Below are positions 1 to 6,732 of a stretch of DNA of 23,653 nucleotides, in pieces. The DNA lies in NCBI GenBank assembly GCA_002773975.1, contig PEZR01000144.1, positions 1 to 23,653 of the forward strand, written 5' to 3'. Source of the stretch: Bdellovibrio sp. CG10_big_fil_rev_8_21_14_0_10_47_8 (GTDB lineage Bacteria > Bdellovibrionota > Bdellovibrionia > Bdellovibrionales > Bdellovibrionaceae). The notes below the pieces were generated by a model that worked only from the letters and a program-made list of their open reading frames with translations, was not told the DNA's origin and did not search any database. The number at the start of each line of letters is the position of its first letter. Position 1 is the first letter of the stretch. The translations under genes and the position numbers were made by a program.

Positions 1-302
1 AGGCTCAATCAATTTTGCTGGAGCCCATCATGAAACTTGAGGTTTCCGCGCCCGATGATTTTGTGGGAAGTGTTATCAGCGATCTCAATTCTCGCCGTGG
101 TAAAGTTCTTTCGATGGAAGTGAAGCCAGGAGGAGGTCAACTGATCCACGCAGAAGTCCCTCTTGCAAAACTTTTCGGATATGCCACGGATGTGAGATCT
201 CTCTCTCAGGGAAGAGCGAGTTTTTCGATGGTTTTCCTCGAATACAGCCCTGTTCCACCAAAGGTTAAAGAGGAGATCCTCAGTCACCTTGGAAGATTCT
301 AA
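1..302 (+). CDS. fusA: Elongation factor G, C-terminal end (partial)
   Basis: This is the last ~99 residues of translation elongation factor G, the GTPase that drives tRNA-mRNA translocation on the ribosome. The frame is open from the left window edge, so the start lies upstream. The segment ILLEPIMKLEV followed by DLNSRRGKV and the glycine-rich turn before IHAEVPLAKLFGYATDVRSL are hallmarks of EF-G domain V, and the phrase LSQGRASFSMVFLEYSPVP is the usual end of the protein. The stop TAA is at 300-302. In the classical str operon tuf follows fusA; here the S10 operon follows directly. Whether this is the main fusA or a paralogue cannot be judged from the C-terminus alone. Confidence 0.95.
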   Translation, partial: AQSILLEPIMKLEVSAPDDFVGSVISDLNSRRGKVLSMEVKPGGGQLIHAEVPLAKLFGYATDVRSLSQGRASFSMVFLEYSPVPPKVKEEILSHLGRF

Positions 303-320
303 AAATAATTTTAAATCTTT

Positions 321-350
321 TTGACATTGCTTAAGCACCTCATGCATATT
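321..350 (+). promoter_or_regulatory. Candidate sigma70 promoter of the S10 operon
   Basis: A perfect -35 hexamer TTGACA lies at 321-326 and a -10-like CATATT (4/6 match) at 345-350, an 18-nt spacer. It starts 19 nt after the fusA stop and lies ~200 nt ahead of the rpsJ start. This would make the ribosomal cluster transcriptionally independent of fusA. The match is by eye; no start site is known. Confidence 0.5.
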
Positions 351-548
351 CGCCCCTCGTCACACTGGAAATACCTTCCGATGGTCCCAGAAGTTGAGCG
401 TCAGATCGAATATAGATGATTTGAAAGCAACTTTTGGACGGCTCATAGGGGGTATTTTGGCATTTTTCGGGACTGGGAACTCTTGTGATATCAAGCCCTT
501 ACCAGATGTGACCCATAAGAGATGGCAGTCAATAGAAGGATTGTGAGT
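351..548 (+). promoter_or_regulatory. Untranslated leader region upstream of rpsJ
   Basis: About 200 nt without a convincing reading frame separate the candidate promoter from rpsJ. Long-range complementarity is visible: AAATACC near 367-373 with GGTATTT near 450-456, and CCCAG near 385 with CTGGG near 474. A small hairpin CTTG-TGATAT-CAAG lies near 482-495. In E. coli the S10 leader is the target of L4 autoregulation. A similar role here is only a possibility, because no E. coli-like L4 target was recognised. Confidence 0.35.
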
Positions 549-866
549 ATGCAAAGTCAAAAGATTCGAATTCGATTGAAAGCCTTCGATCATAAGCTTC
601 TCGATCAATCGACCAAAGAAATCGTAGAAACCGCTCGTAGAACGGGTGCGCGAGTTGCGGGACCAATTCCCTTGCCAACGCGGATCAATCGTTATACCGT
701 CCTGCGCTCTCCCCACGTGGATAAAAAATCCCGCGAGCAGTTTGAGATTCGTACTCATAAGCGCATGTTGGATATTTTAGAACCCACACAGCAGACTGTC
801 GATCAGCTCATGAAACTCGACCTCTCTGCTGGGGTAGATGTTGAAATTAAACTGTCAGCGATCTGA
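549..866 (+). CDS. rpsJ: 30S ribosomal protein S10
   Basis: S10 is a 30S head protein that also serves as NusE, the NusB partner in transcription antitermination. The product is 105 aa (E. coli 103 aa). It opens MQSQKIRIRLKAFDHKLLDQS and carries the conserved TGARVAGPIPLPT and the loop segment SPHVDKKSREQFEIRTHKR. The ATG at 549 is preferred because AGAAGGA at 534-540 sits 8 nt upstream and the protein then begins like other S10s. An in-frame GTG at 543 is only 2 nt from that ribosome-binding site, and a further upstream ATG at 522 would add nine unrelated residues. It is the first gene of the cluster, and rplC follows 12 nt later. Confidence 0.97.
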   Translation: MQSQKIRIRLKAFDHKLLDQSTKEIVETARRTGARVAGPIPLPTRINRYTVLRSPHVDKKSREQFEIRTHKRMLDILEPTQQTVDQLMKLDLSAGVDVEIKLSAI

Positions 867-878
867 TAGGAGTAAGGT

Positions 879-1556
879 GTGAGCGAAGATACACAAGAAG
901 TTACAGAAGTAACAACTGGCTCGAATGAGCTTAAGTTAAACGGCCTGTTTGCCTTCAAAGAAGGTATGGCTACAATTTACAACGAACAAGGCGAAGCGAT
1001 TCCAGTGACAGTGCTGCGCTATGAGCCTTGCGTTGTTTCCCAAATCAAAACTCAAGAAAAAGACGGCTACTCAGCTGTTCAGGTTGCTTGTGTTCCTAAG
1101 AAGGCGAAAAATTCTTCAAAGGCAGAGGTCGGCCACTTTAAAAAGGCGGGTCTTGAAACTGGCGCTCAGGTTGTTCGCGAACTTCGACAAGAAATTCCGG
1201 ATGGAACAGTGCTGGGGGCGACCGTTTCTATCGATAGCCTTAAAAAAGGTGATTTCGTTAATTTGACAGGAACCTCCAAGGGGCATGGATTCACTGGCTC
1301 AATAAAGCGTTGGAACTTTGCCGGGGGCCCAGCGTCCCATGGATCCAAATTTCACCGCCGCCCAGGATCCTCTGGTAACAGAACTTGGCCTGGTCGGGTC
1401 ATGCCTGGAAAGAAATTTCCTGGTCATTATGGAGATGAAACAATCACTGTTCGAAATGTTCAGGTTGTTGATGTAATCCCTGGAGAAAATGTACTGATGG
1501 TCAAGGGGCCTGTTCCTGGCGCAAGAAACTCATTGGTAAGATTGGTGAGAGGCTAG
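879..1556 (+). CDS. rplC: 50S ribosomal protein L3
   Basis: L3 is an early-assembling 50S protein that binds near the 3' end of 23S rRNA and sends a loop toward the peptidyl-transferase centre. The protein is 225 aa, longer than E. coli L3 (209 aa). Residues 1-20 or so are an acidic, Thr/Glu-rich extension before the usual N-terminus. The loop signature is clear: GKGHGFTG-type segment, FAGGPASHGSKFHRRPGSSG, then PGRVMPGKKFPGHYG. The C-terminal VKGPVPGARNSLVRL is canonical. GTG at 879 is preceded by TAGGAG at 867-872. A later start would remove the extension, but no better-placed ribosome-binding site was seen. The rplD ribosome-binding site is embedded in its 3' end. Confidence 0.97.
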   Translation: MSEDTQEVTEVTTGSNELKLNGLFAFKEGMATIYNEQGEAIPVTVLRYEPCVVSQIKTQEKDGYSAVQVACVPKKAKNSSKAEVGHFKKAGLETGAQVVRELRQEIPDGTVLGATVSIDSLKKGDFVNLTGTSKGHGFTGSIKRWNFAGGPASHGSKFHRRPGSSGNRTWPGRVMPGKKFPGHYGDETITVRNVQVVDVIPGENVLMVKGPVPGARNSLVRLVRG

Positions 1557-1558
1557 AT

Positions 1559-2182
1559 ATGGCGACGACAAATATTCTCAATTGGAAAAAAGAAAAAGTC
1601 GGCACTGTTGAACTTCCGAAAGAAGTTTTTGAAGTCCCGGTAAAAAAAGAGATTCTTCACGAAGTTGTTCAATGGCAATTGGCAAAACGACGTCAAGGGA
1701 CTCACATGGTGAAAACTCGTGGGTTGGTCAGTGGTGGTGGTAAGAAGCCATTTAAACAAAAAGGAACGGGGAATGCTCGACAGGGCTCAAATCGTTCTCC
1801 TTTGATGCCTGGTGGAGCAAAGCTTTTTGGGCCTGTTCCGCGTTCTTATGCATATGCTTTGCCTAAAAAAGTAAAAAAATTGGGCTTGAAAATGGCACTT
1901 TCTCATCTTCATCAAGAAGGAAAGTTGTTTGTTATTGAGAGCATGAAGTCAGACGGCAAAACAAAAGAACTGGCTCAGCGCCTAAAGTCTTTCGGCTTGT
2001 CGAAGGCTGTTTTGGTAGATGTGAAATCTGACGATCAGTTCAAAAGAGCTGCCAATAATCTGCCTAAACACAAATATTTTGCTGCAGAAGGTTTGAACGT
2101 ATTTGATCTTCTTAAATACGACGCTGCAGTGATCACCAAGGAAACAGTGGCCTTTATCGTTAGCCGCTGTGAAGTGGAGTAG
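1559..2182 (+). CDS. rplD: 50S ribosomal protein L4
   Basis: L4 is a 23S rRNA domain I binder whose extended loop lines the nascent-peptide exit tunnel; in gammaproteobacteria it also represses its own operon. The 207-aa product (E. coli 201 aa) shows the tunnel loop at about residues 45-100, with TRGLVSGGGKKPFKQKGTG, NARQGSNRSP and LFGPVPRSYAYALPKK. The ATG at 1559 is 2 nt after the rplC stop. The ribosome-binding site GAGAGG at 1547-1552 lies inside the end of rplC, so translation is probably coupled. Confidence 0.97.
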   Translation: MATTNILNWKKEKVGTVELPKEVFEVPVKKEILHEVVQWQLAKRRQGTHMVKTRGLVSGGGKKPFKQKGTGNARQGSNRSPLMPGGAKLFGPVPRSYAYALPKKVKKLGLKMALSHLHQEGKLFVIESMKSDGKTKELAQRLKSFGLSKAVLVDVKSDDQFKRAANNLPKHKYFAAEGLNVFDLLKYDAAVITKETVAFIVSRCEVE

Positions 2183-2185
2183 GTC

Positions 2186-2464
2186 ATGAAGCATGTTATT
2201 AAAAGACCTTTGGTCACAGAAAAAAATACCTACCACAATGCGGTCGGTGTTTACGTGTTCGAAGTCGATTTAACTTCAGATAAAGCTGAGGTTAAATCAG
2301 CGGTTGAAAAGAATTTTAAGGTAAAAGTGCAGTCAGTCAGAACAAGTATCTGTCGTGGACATGCCAAAGTGACGAAGTTTGGTCGAGGTAAAGTGCCTCA
2401 CTGGAAAAAGGCTTACGTCAAGCTAGCAGCCGGCGAGAAGATCGCCCTGTTTGAGGGAGTATAA
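2186..2464 (+). CDS. rplW: 50S ribosomal protein L23
   Basis: L23 sits at the exit-tunnel mouth and is the docking site for trigger factor and signal recognition particle. The product is 92 aa, a little shorter than E. coli L23 (100 aa). Recognition rests on the N-terminal VIKRPLVTEK, the YVFEVDLTSDKAEVKSAVEK segment, and the basic FGRGKVPHWKKAYVKL near the end. The ATG at 2186 follows the rplD stop by 3 nt, with GGAG at 2176-2179 and a second purine run AGTAGG just before it. It sits in the standard L4-L23-L2 order. Confidence 0.96.
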   Translation: MKHVIKRPLVTEKNTYHNAVGVYVFEVDLTSDKAEVKSAVEKNFKVKVQSVRTSICRGHAKVTKFGRGKVPHWKKAYVKLAAGEKIALFEGV

Positions 2465-2466
2465 AC

Positions 2467-3285
2467 ATGGGTATCAAGGTTTTTAATCCAAGATCACATG
2501 GCTTGCGTGGGGCAACGGGTTTTGATTTTAAAGAGATCACAAAAACAACCCCCGAAAAATCTCTGACAGAACCTTTGAGAAAAGCATCTGCCAGAAACAA
2601 TACGGGTATGATCACCATGCGACATGTTGGTGGTGGGCATAAACGTCGTTATCGCGTGATTGATTTCAAAAGAACAAAAATCGATGTTCCGGCCAAAGTT
2701 ATCGCCATTGAGTACGATCCAAACAGAACATGCCGAATCGCTCTGATTGGCTACGTTGATGGGACCAAGGCGTATATCATTGCTCCGATCGGACTTAACG
2801 TTGGAGACGCAGTTCTTTCCAGCGACAAGGCAGATATCAAGCCTGGGAATTCGCTTCCTCTTCATGCCGTTCCTGTGGGAACGACTATTCATAACGTTGA
2901 ATTGCGTCCTGGTAAGGGTGCGCAGGTTGCTCGCGGCGCGGGTGTCAGTGCAGTTCTTGTATCGAAAGAGGGTCAGTACTGCCAAGTGCGACTGCCTTCT
3001 GGGGAAGTAAAATTGATTCTTTCAGTCTGCCGGGTTTCTATCGGGCAGGTGGGCAACACAGACAATGAAAATATTAAACTTGGAAAAGCAGGTCGTGCAC
3101 GCTGGAGAGGCGTTCGTCCTGGAGTTCGCGGTATGGCAATGAATCCCATTGATCACCCACTCGGTGGTGGTGAGGGCGTCGGTAAGGGTCACCATCCGGT
3201 GACTCCTTGGGGGCAGCCATGCAAAGGCTATAAAACTCGTAATAACAAACGTACTGATTCCAGTATTGTTAAAAGACGTAAGTAG
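2467..3285 (+). CDS. rplB: 50S ribosomal protein L2
   Basis: L2 is a core 50S protein needed for subunit association and for an active peptidyl-transferase centre. The 272-aa length matches the family. Conserved parts are SARNNTGMITMRHVGGGHKR (residues 41-60), the SH3-like middle, and the C-terminal HHPVTPWGQPCKGYKTRNNK. In the near-invariant DHPHGGGEG motif the second His is replaced by Leu (codon CTC at 3160-3162, residue 232); the first His (residue 230) is kept. The ribosome-binding site GAGGGAG at 2453-2459 lies within rplW and the gene starts 2 nt after the rplW stop. Confidence 0.98.
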   Translation: MGIKVFNPRSHGLRGATGFDFKEITKTTPEKSLTEPLRKASARNNTGMITMRHVGGGHKRRYRVIDFKRTKIDVPAKVIAIEYDPNRTCRIALIGYVDGTKAYIIAPIGLNVGDAVLSSDKADIKPGNSLPLHAVPVGTTIHNVELRPGKGAQVARGAGVSAVLVSKEGQYCQVRLPSGEVKLILSVCRVSIGQVGNTDNENIKLGKAGRARWRGVRPGVRGMAMNPIDHPLGGGEGVGKGHHPVTPWGQPCKGYKTRNNKRTDSSIVKRRK

Positions 3286-3294
3286 GAGTAGGTC

Positions 3295-3591
3295 GTGGCA
3301 CGTTCAGTAAAAAAAGGTCCCTTTATCGACAATCACCTTTGGAAAAAGGTCGAGCACGCTATTCAGAAAAACGACAAAAAGGTGATCAAAACTTGGTCTC
3401 GTCGTTCAACTGTTTTACCGGAGGCAGTTGGCTTAACATTTGCGGTTCACAACGGCCGTAAGTTTGTTCCAGTCTATGTTACAGAAAATATGATTGGTCA
3501 TAAATACGGAGAATTTGCTCCTACAAGAACTTTCAATGGTCATGCAGAGAAAAAAGCAGCCGGTCCAGCTTCCTCTGCAGCAAAGAAGTAG
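3295..3591 (+). CDS. rpsS: 30S ribosomal protein S19
   Basis: S19 is a head protein of the 30S subunit that works with S13 near the A-site tRNA and the intersubunit bridge. The 98-aa protein has MARSVKKGPFIDNHLWKKVE, TWSRRSTVLPEAVGLTFAVH, and HKYGEFAPTRTFNGH, all diagnostic. The GTG start at 3295 is supported by TAGGAG at 3283-3288, which overlaps the rplB stop. The last ~15 residues are Ala/Lys-rich and variable, as is usual for the family. Confidence 0.97.
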   Translation: MARSVKKGPFIDNHLWKKVEHAIQKNDKKVIKTWSRRSTVLPEAVGLTFAVHNGRKFVPVYVTENMIGHKYGEFAPTRTFNGHAEKKAAGPASSAAKK

Positions 3592-3605
3592 GTTGAGGTA
3601 AATAT

Positions 3606-3938
3606 ATGGAAGTCAAAGCAAGCTTAAAATATGCACGTGTCGGAGAGCAAAAAGCTCGACTTGTTGCAAATCTAGTCCGGGGAAAAAACGTCAGTGAGGC
3701 CATTAAGACTCTGACATTTTTGAACAAAAAGTCGGCAGCAATGATCAAAAAGATTATCGAATCTGCTGTAGCGAATGCAGATTATAAAAAGACGATCGAT
3801 TTGGATAAATTGTATGTCAAAACAATCAGCGTCGATCAGGGGCCAGTGCTGAAGCGTTTTCGCCCTCGAGCTCAGGGGAGAGCCTCTGGGGTACGAAAGA
3901 AAATGAGCCATATCAACGTAACTTTGGATGAGAGGTAA
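3606..3938 (+). CDS. rplV: 50S ribosomal protein L22
   Basis: L22 contacts all domains of 23S rRNA, and its beta-hairpin forms the exit-tunnel constriction with L4. The product is exactly 110 aa, as in E. coli. Conserved segments are RVGEQKARLVANLVRGKNV near the N-terminus and FRPRAQGRASGVRKKMSHI, which covers the tunnel hairpin. ATG at 3606 has GAGG at 3595-3598. The rpsC ribosome-binding site GAGAGG (3930-3935) lies in its final codons. Confidence 0.97.
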   Translation: MEVKASLKYARVGEQKARLVANLVRGKNVSEAIKTLTFLNKKSAAMIKKIIESAVANADYKKTIDLDKLYVKTISVDQGPVLKRFRPRAQGRASGVRKKMSHINVTLDER

Positions 3939-3941
3939 TTC

Positions 3942-4607
3942 GTGGGACAAAAAGTAAACCCAATTGGACTCAGACTTGGTGTCATTCGAACATGGGATTC
4001 TCGTTGGTATGCAAAAGGACAGGCGTATTTTGAATATCTTCATGAAGACGTTAAGCTCAGAAAATATCTGAAGGCCAAACTGAAGCATGCAGGAATCGCG
4101 AAGATTGAAATTGAGCGAGCAGCAAAGAAAGTAAAAATTATTATTCACACAGCTCGTCCTGGTGTTGTTATCGGTAAAAAAGGAACTGGAATTGATGCCC
4201 TTAAGGCAGACGTTCAAAAGCTGACGCCCAACGAAGTTTTCTTGAGCATTCAGGAAGTTCGGAAGCCAGATGTCGACGCGCAGCTGGTTGCTGAGAGCAT
4301 TGCTATGCAATTGGAGAAACGTATTTCCTGGCGTCGAGCGATGAAAAAAGCCATCGCTGCGGCCATCAAAGGCGGAGTTCGTGGGGTTAAAGTAAAAGTT
4401 TCCGGCCGATTGGATGGTGCTGAAATTGCCCGAACTGAATGGTATAACGAAAAAAGTGTGCCTCTCCATACATTGAGAGCTGACATTGATTATGGAACAG
4501 CAGAAGCCCTCACTGCCTACGGCATTATTGGGTTGAAAGTATGGATTTATAAAGGCGATATTCTTTCTGCTCGTGAGGTTGAGGAGGCTGGTCGTGTTAA
4601 GTCCTAA
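3942..4607 (+). CDS. rpsC: 30S ribosomal protein S3
   Basis: S3 lines the mRNA entry channel of the 30S head and contributes to mRNA unwinding. The 221-aa product has the expected MGQKVNPIGLRLGVIRTWDS start, a type II KH domain with its GxxG loop GKKG at residues 78-81, and the C-terminal domain with ISWRRAMKKAI, GVRGVKVKVSGRLDGAEIAR and GLKVWIYKGD. It begins with GTG 3 nt after the rplV stop. Its last 14 nt overlap the rplP start, so the two are likely translationally coupled. Confidence 0.97.
   Translation: MGQKVNPIGLRLGVIRTWDSRWYAKGQAYFEYLHEDVKLRKYLKAKLKHAGIAKIEIERAAKKVKIIIHTARPGVVIGKKGTGIDALKADVQKLTPNEVFLSIQEVRKPDVDAQLVAESIAMQLEKRISWRRAMKKAIAAAIKGGVRGVKVKVSGRLDGAEIARTEWYNEKSVPLHTLRADIDYGTAEALTAYGIIGLKVWIYKGDILSAREVEEAGRVKS
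4581..4586 (+). promoter_or_regulatory. Ribosome-binding site that fixes the rplP start
   Basis: GAGGAG inside the end of rpsC lies 7 nt before GTG at 4594. It selects that GTG, giving the L16 start MLSPKRVKHRK. The longer in-frame alternative, GTG at 4573, lies upstream of this site. Confidence 0.75.
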
Positions 4608-5001
4608 AAGAGTCAAACACCGTAAACAGTTTGTAGGTCGCAATCGAGGTCTTGCTAGCCGTGGTTCAAATCTAGATTTTGGTGACTTCGGTCTTCAGGC
4701 TACTGAAGAGGGCCGGTTGACAGCCAGACAATTAGAGGCCGGCCGTATTGCAATTTCACGATCTATTAAGCGTGGTGGAAAAATTTGGTGTCGAGTGTTT
4801 CCGAACATTCCGGTAACAAAAAAACCCGCAGAGGTTCGAATGGGATCGGGAAAGGGAAATCCAGAGTTTTGGGTTTCTCGTATCTTGCCTGGAAAAATTT
4901 TGTTTGAAATGAATGGAGTAACTAAAGAGCAGGCTCAGGAGGCTTTTTTGAGAGCTGCCCATAAGTTGCCATTCAAAACACGCTTTTTGGTGCGGGAGTA
5001 G
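4594..5001 (+). CDS. rplP: 50S ribosomal protein L16
   Basis: L16 is a late-assembling 50S protein near the A-site tRNA elbow. From GTG 4594 it is 135 aa (E. coli 136 aa) and starts MLSPKRVKHRKQFVGRNRG. It continues through FGLQATEEGRLTARQLEAGR, KIWCRVFPNIPVTKKPAEVR and MGSGKGNPEFWVSRILPG, all typical of L16. The start overlaps the rpsC 3' end by 14 nt and is fixed by GAGGAG at 4581-4586; a GTG at 4573 would add seven non-conserved residues. rpmC follows after 3 nt. Confidence 0.96.
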   Translation: MLSPKRVKHRKQFVGRNRGLASRGSNLDFGDFGLQATEEGRLTARQLEAGRIAISRSIKRGGKIWCRVFPNIPVTKKPAEVRMGSGKGNPEFWVSRILPGKILFEMNGVTKEQAQEAFLRAAHKLPFKTRFLVRE

Positions 5002-5004
5002 TTT

Positions 5005-5196
5005 ATGGTGTATTCAGATATTAAAGATTTGTCAGTTGCTGAGCTCAAAAAGAAAAAGGCTTCTTTAGTCCAAGATCTTTTTGATGCCCGGGTTAAAAAT
5101 CAGATTGGTCAGCTGAGCAATCCTTTGGAGATTCGAAAAATGAGAAAAGACCTGGCTCGTGTAAACACAGCTATGGTTCAAAAGGTTGCTAGGTAA
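5005..5196 (+). CDS. rpmC: 50S ribosomal protein L29
   Basis: L29 is a small two-helix protein beside the exit tunnel, adjacent to L23. The 63-aa length equals that of E. coli L29. The sequence DLSVAELKKKKASLVQDLFD followed by QLSNPLEIRKMRKDLARVNT fits the family and the expected helical hairpin. The ATG at 5005 has GGGAG at 4994-4998, within the end of rplP. Its position between rplP and rpsQ is the conserved one. Confidence 0.95.
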   Translation: MVYSDIKDLSVAELKKKKASLVQDLFDARVKNQIGQLSNPLEIRKMRKDLARVNTAMVQKVAR

Positions 5197-5207
5197 TTGA
5201 GGGTAAT

Positions 5208-5480
5208 ATGACAGAAACAGAAAACAAGCGCGGTCGTCGGATTGAGGTCGTAGGAGAAGTGGTTAGCGATAAAATGGACAAAACGATTTCCGTTTTGATC
5301 TATCGAATGGTTCGCCATGCTAAGTACGGTAAATACATGAAAAGAACATCTGTATTTAAAGCTCATGATGAAAAGAACGAAGCAAAAATTGGTGATATGG
5401 TTCGCATCCACGAGACACGTCCTTTGAGTAAAACAAAGAGATGGGCTTTGGTTGAGATCGTAGAAACAGCTAAGGGCTAG
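5208..5480 (+). CDS. rpsQ: 30S ribosomal protein S17
   Basis: S17 is a primary 16S rRNA binder (5' domain) with an OB fold. The 90-aa product is slightly longer than E. coli S17 (84 aa), with a polar MTETENKRGRR leader before the fold. Diagnostic segments are VGEVVSDKMDKTISV, HAKYGKYMKRTSVFKAHDE and GDMVRIHETRPLSKTKRW. The ATG at 5208 follows GAGGG at 5199-5203. Confidence 0.96.
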   Translation: MTETENKRGRRIEVVGEVVSDKMDKTISVLIYRMVRHAKYGKYMKRTSVFKAHDEKNEAKIGDMVRIHETRPLSKTKRWALVEIVETAKG

Positions 5481-5489
5481 GGGTTATAT

Positions 5490-5858
5490 ATGATTCAGAT
5501 GCAAAGTCGACTGAATGTAGCCGACAACTCTGGTGCAAAAGAAGTAATGTGCATCAAGGTTCTCGGTGGATCTAAAAAAAGATATGCCCAAATTGGGGAC
5601 GTTATTATTGTCTCCATTAAAGAGGCACTTCCTACAGCCAAAGTAAAAAAGGGCGATGTGGCGAAGGCAGTTGTTGTGCGAACAGTTCACAAGCTTCGTC
5701 GAACTGATGGTAGTTACATTCGTTTTGACGACAATGCAGCTGTTTTGATCAACGCGGCAAAGGAACCAATTGGAACTCGTATTTTTGGACCTGTGGCAAG
5801 AGAGCTTCGCGGAAAGCAATTCGTGAAAATCGTTTCTCTGGCTCCAGAGGTTCTATAA
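5490..5858 (+). CDS. rplN: 50S ribosomal protein L14
   Basis: L14 lies at the subunit interface and helps form intersubunit bridges; it is also the contact point for the silencing factor RsfS. The 122-aa protein has the standard length and motifs: MIQMQSRLNVADNSGAKEVM, IGDVIIVSIKEALPTAKVKK, and the C-terminal GTRIFGPVARELRGKQFVKI. The start ATG has AGGGG at 5479-5483. The next gene is rplE rather than rplX, which departs from the usual bacterial order. Confidence 0.97.
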   Translation: MIQMQSRLNVADNSGAKEVMCIKVLGGSKKRYAQIGDVIIVSIKEALPTAKVKKGDVAKAVVVRTVHKLRRTDGSYIRFDDNAAVLINAAKEPIGTRIFGPVARELRGKQFVKIVSLAPEVL

Positions 5859-5868
5859 GGTGGCAAAC

Positions 5869-6408
5869 ATGAACCGGCTTCAAAATAAATATCAAAAGGA
5901 AATTGTGCCAGATCTGCAAAAGCAGTTGGCCCTAAATAATGTGATGGAAGTTCCTCGTCTCGAGAAAATTATCATCAGCGTTTGCACTAGCGAGGCTGTT
6001 CAGAACCCTAAAGTTTTGAACTCTGTAGTCGAGGAAATTTCGGCAATCGCAGGGCAAAAGGCAGTTATTACTAAGTCAAAAAAGGCGATCTCAAATTTCA
6101 AAATTCGAGCTGGCTTGGCTTTGGGTGTTCGGGTCACATTGAGAAAAGAAAAAATGTGGGCATTCTTGGACCGTCTGAACACCTTGGCTCTTCCTCGCGT
6201 TCGAGATTTTCGGGGATTGCCAAGTAAAGGGTTTGATGGTCGAGGCAATTACAATATGGGCCTGAAGGAACAGATTGTATTCCCAGAGATTAACTACGAC
6301 CGGGTAGAAAAAGTTCGCGGTATGAATATCACAATTTGTACGACAGCAAAAACAGATGCTCACGGTAAAGCGCTGTTGGATGCTCTCGGAATGCCGTTTA
6401 GAAAATAG
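5869..6408 (+). CDS. rplE: 50S ribosomal protein L5
   Basis: L5 binds 5S rRNA and contacts the P-site tRNA. Starting at ATG 5869 gives 179 aa, the E. coli length, with the family-like opening MNRLQNKYQKEIVPDLQ. AAGGTGG at 5857-5863 serves as its ribosome-binding site. A GTG at 5860 would add three residues and is the main alternative. Conserved segments are NVMEVPRLEKIIIS, GVRVTLRKEKMWAFLDRL, ALPRVRDFRGLPSKGFDG, GNYNMGLKEQIVFPEI and MNITICTTAKTD. No KOW domain of L24 is fused at either end, so L5 does not replace the missing rplX. Confidence 0.96.
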   Translation: MNRLQNKYQKEIVPDLQKQLALNNVMEVPRLEKIIISVCTSEAVQNPKVLNSVVEEISAIAGQKAVITKSKKAISNFKIRAGLALGVRVTLRKEKMWAFLDRLNTLALPRVRDFRGLPSKGFDGRGNYNMGLKEQIVFPEINYDRVEKVRGMNITICTTAKTDAHGKALLDALGMPFRK

Positions 6409-6416
6409 GGTGATGT

Positions 6417-6722
6417 ATGGCTCGAAAAGCAAGTATTGAGAAAAATAATAAAAGAAAAGCAATGTCTAAGAAGTACTTTGCTCATAGAAAAGATCTTCGG
6501 GAGAAGGCAATTGATTTGTCCTTGTCAGAAGAGGATCGAGCTGAGGCTAGAAAGAAATTGCAAGACTTGCCTCGTGATACAGCTCCATCTCGAGTGATCA
6601 CTCGCTGTGAGCTTTCTGGTCGTCCCCGTGGAAATTATCGAAAATTTGGATTGTCTCGAATGGCCTTTAGACAACTTGCCCTGGATGGAAAACTTCCGGG
6701 CGTAACTAAGGCCAGCTGGTAG
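6417..6722 (+). CDS. rpsN: 30S ribosomal protein S14, long C-minus form
   Basis: S14 is a 30S head protein needed for late assembly. The 101-aa length is that of the long, zinc-free type found in E. coli. Only one Cys is present (RCELSGRPRG), so the two CxxC pairs of the short zinc form are absent. The C-terminal block RKFGLSRMAFRQLALDGKLPG followed by KASW is diagnostic. ATG at 6417 lies next to the rplE stop with AGGGTGA as the ribosome-binding site. Confidence 0.96.
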   Translation: MARKASIEKNNKRKAMSKKYFAHRKDLREKAIDLSLSEEDRAEARKKLQDLPRDTAPSRVITRCELSGRPRGNYRKFGLSRMAFRQLALDGKLPGVTKASW

Positions 6723-6732
6723 GAGTAGATCA

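Noticed and set aside
303..548. A short protein-coding gene between fusA and rpsJ (for example tuf remnant)
   Set aside because: No frame shows elongation factor Tu motifs. The only long frame is antisense and runs into rpsJ, so the region is treated as promoter and leader.
3672..4643. A 323-codon open frame on the minus strand
   Set aside because: It lies fully antisense to rplV, rpsC and the start of rplP, which are certain. Its translation is Asn/Ser/Phe/Cys-rich with no recognisable domain, as expected of a shadow of biased codon use.
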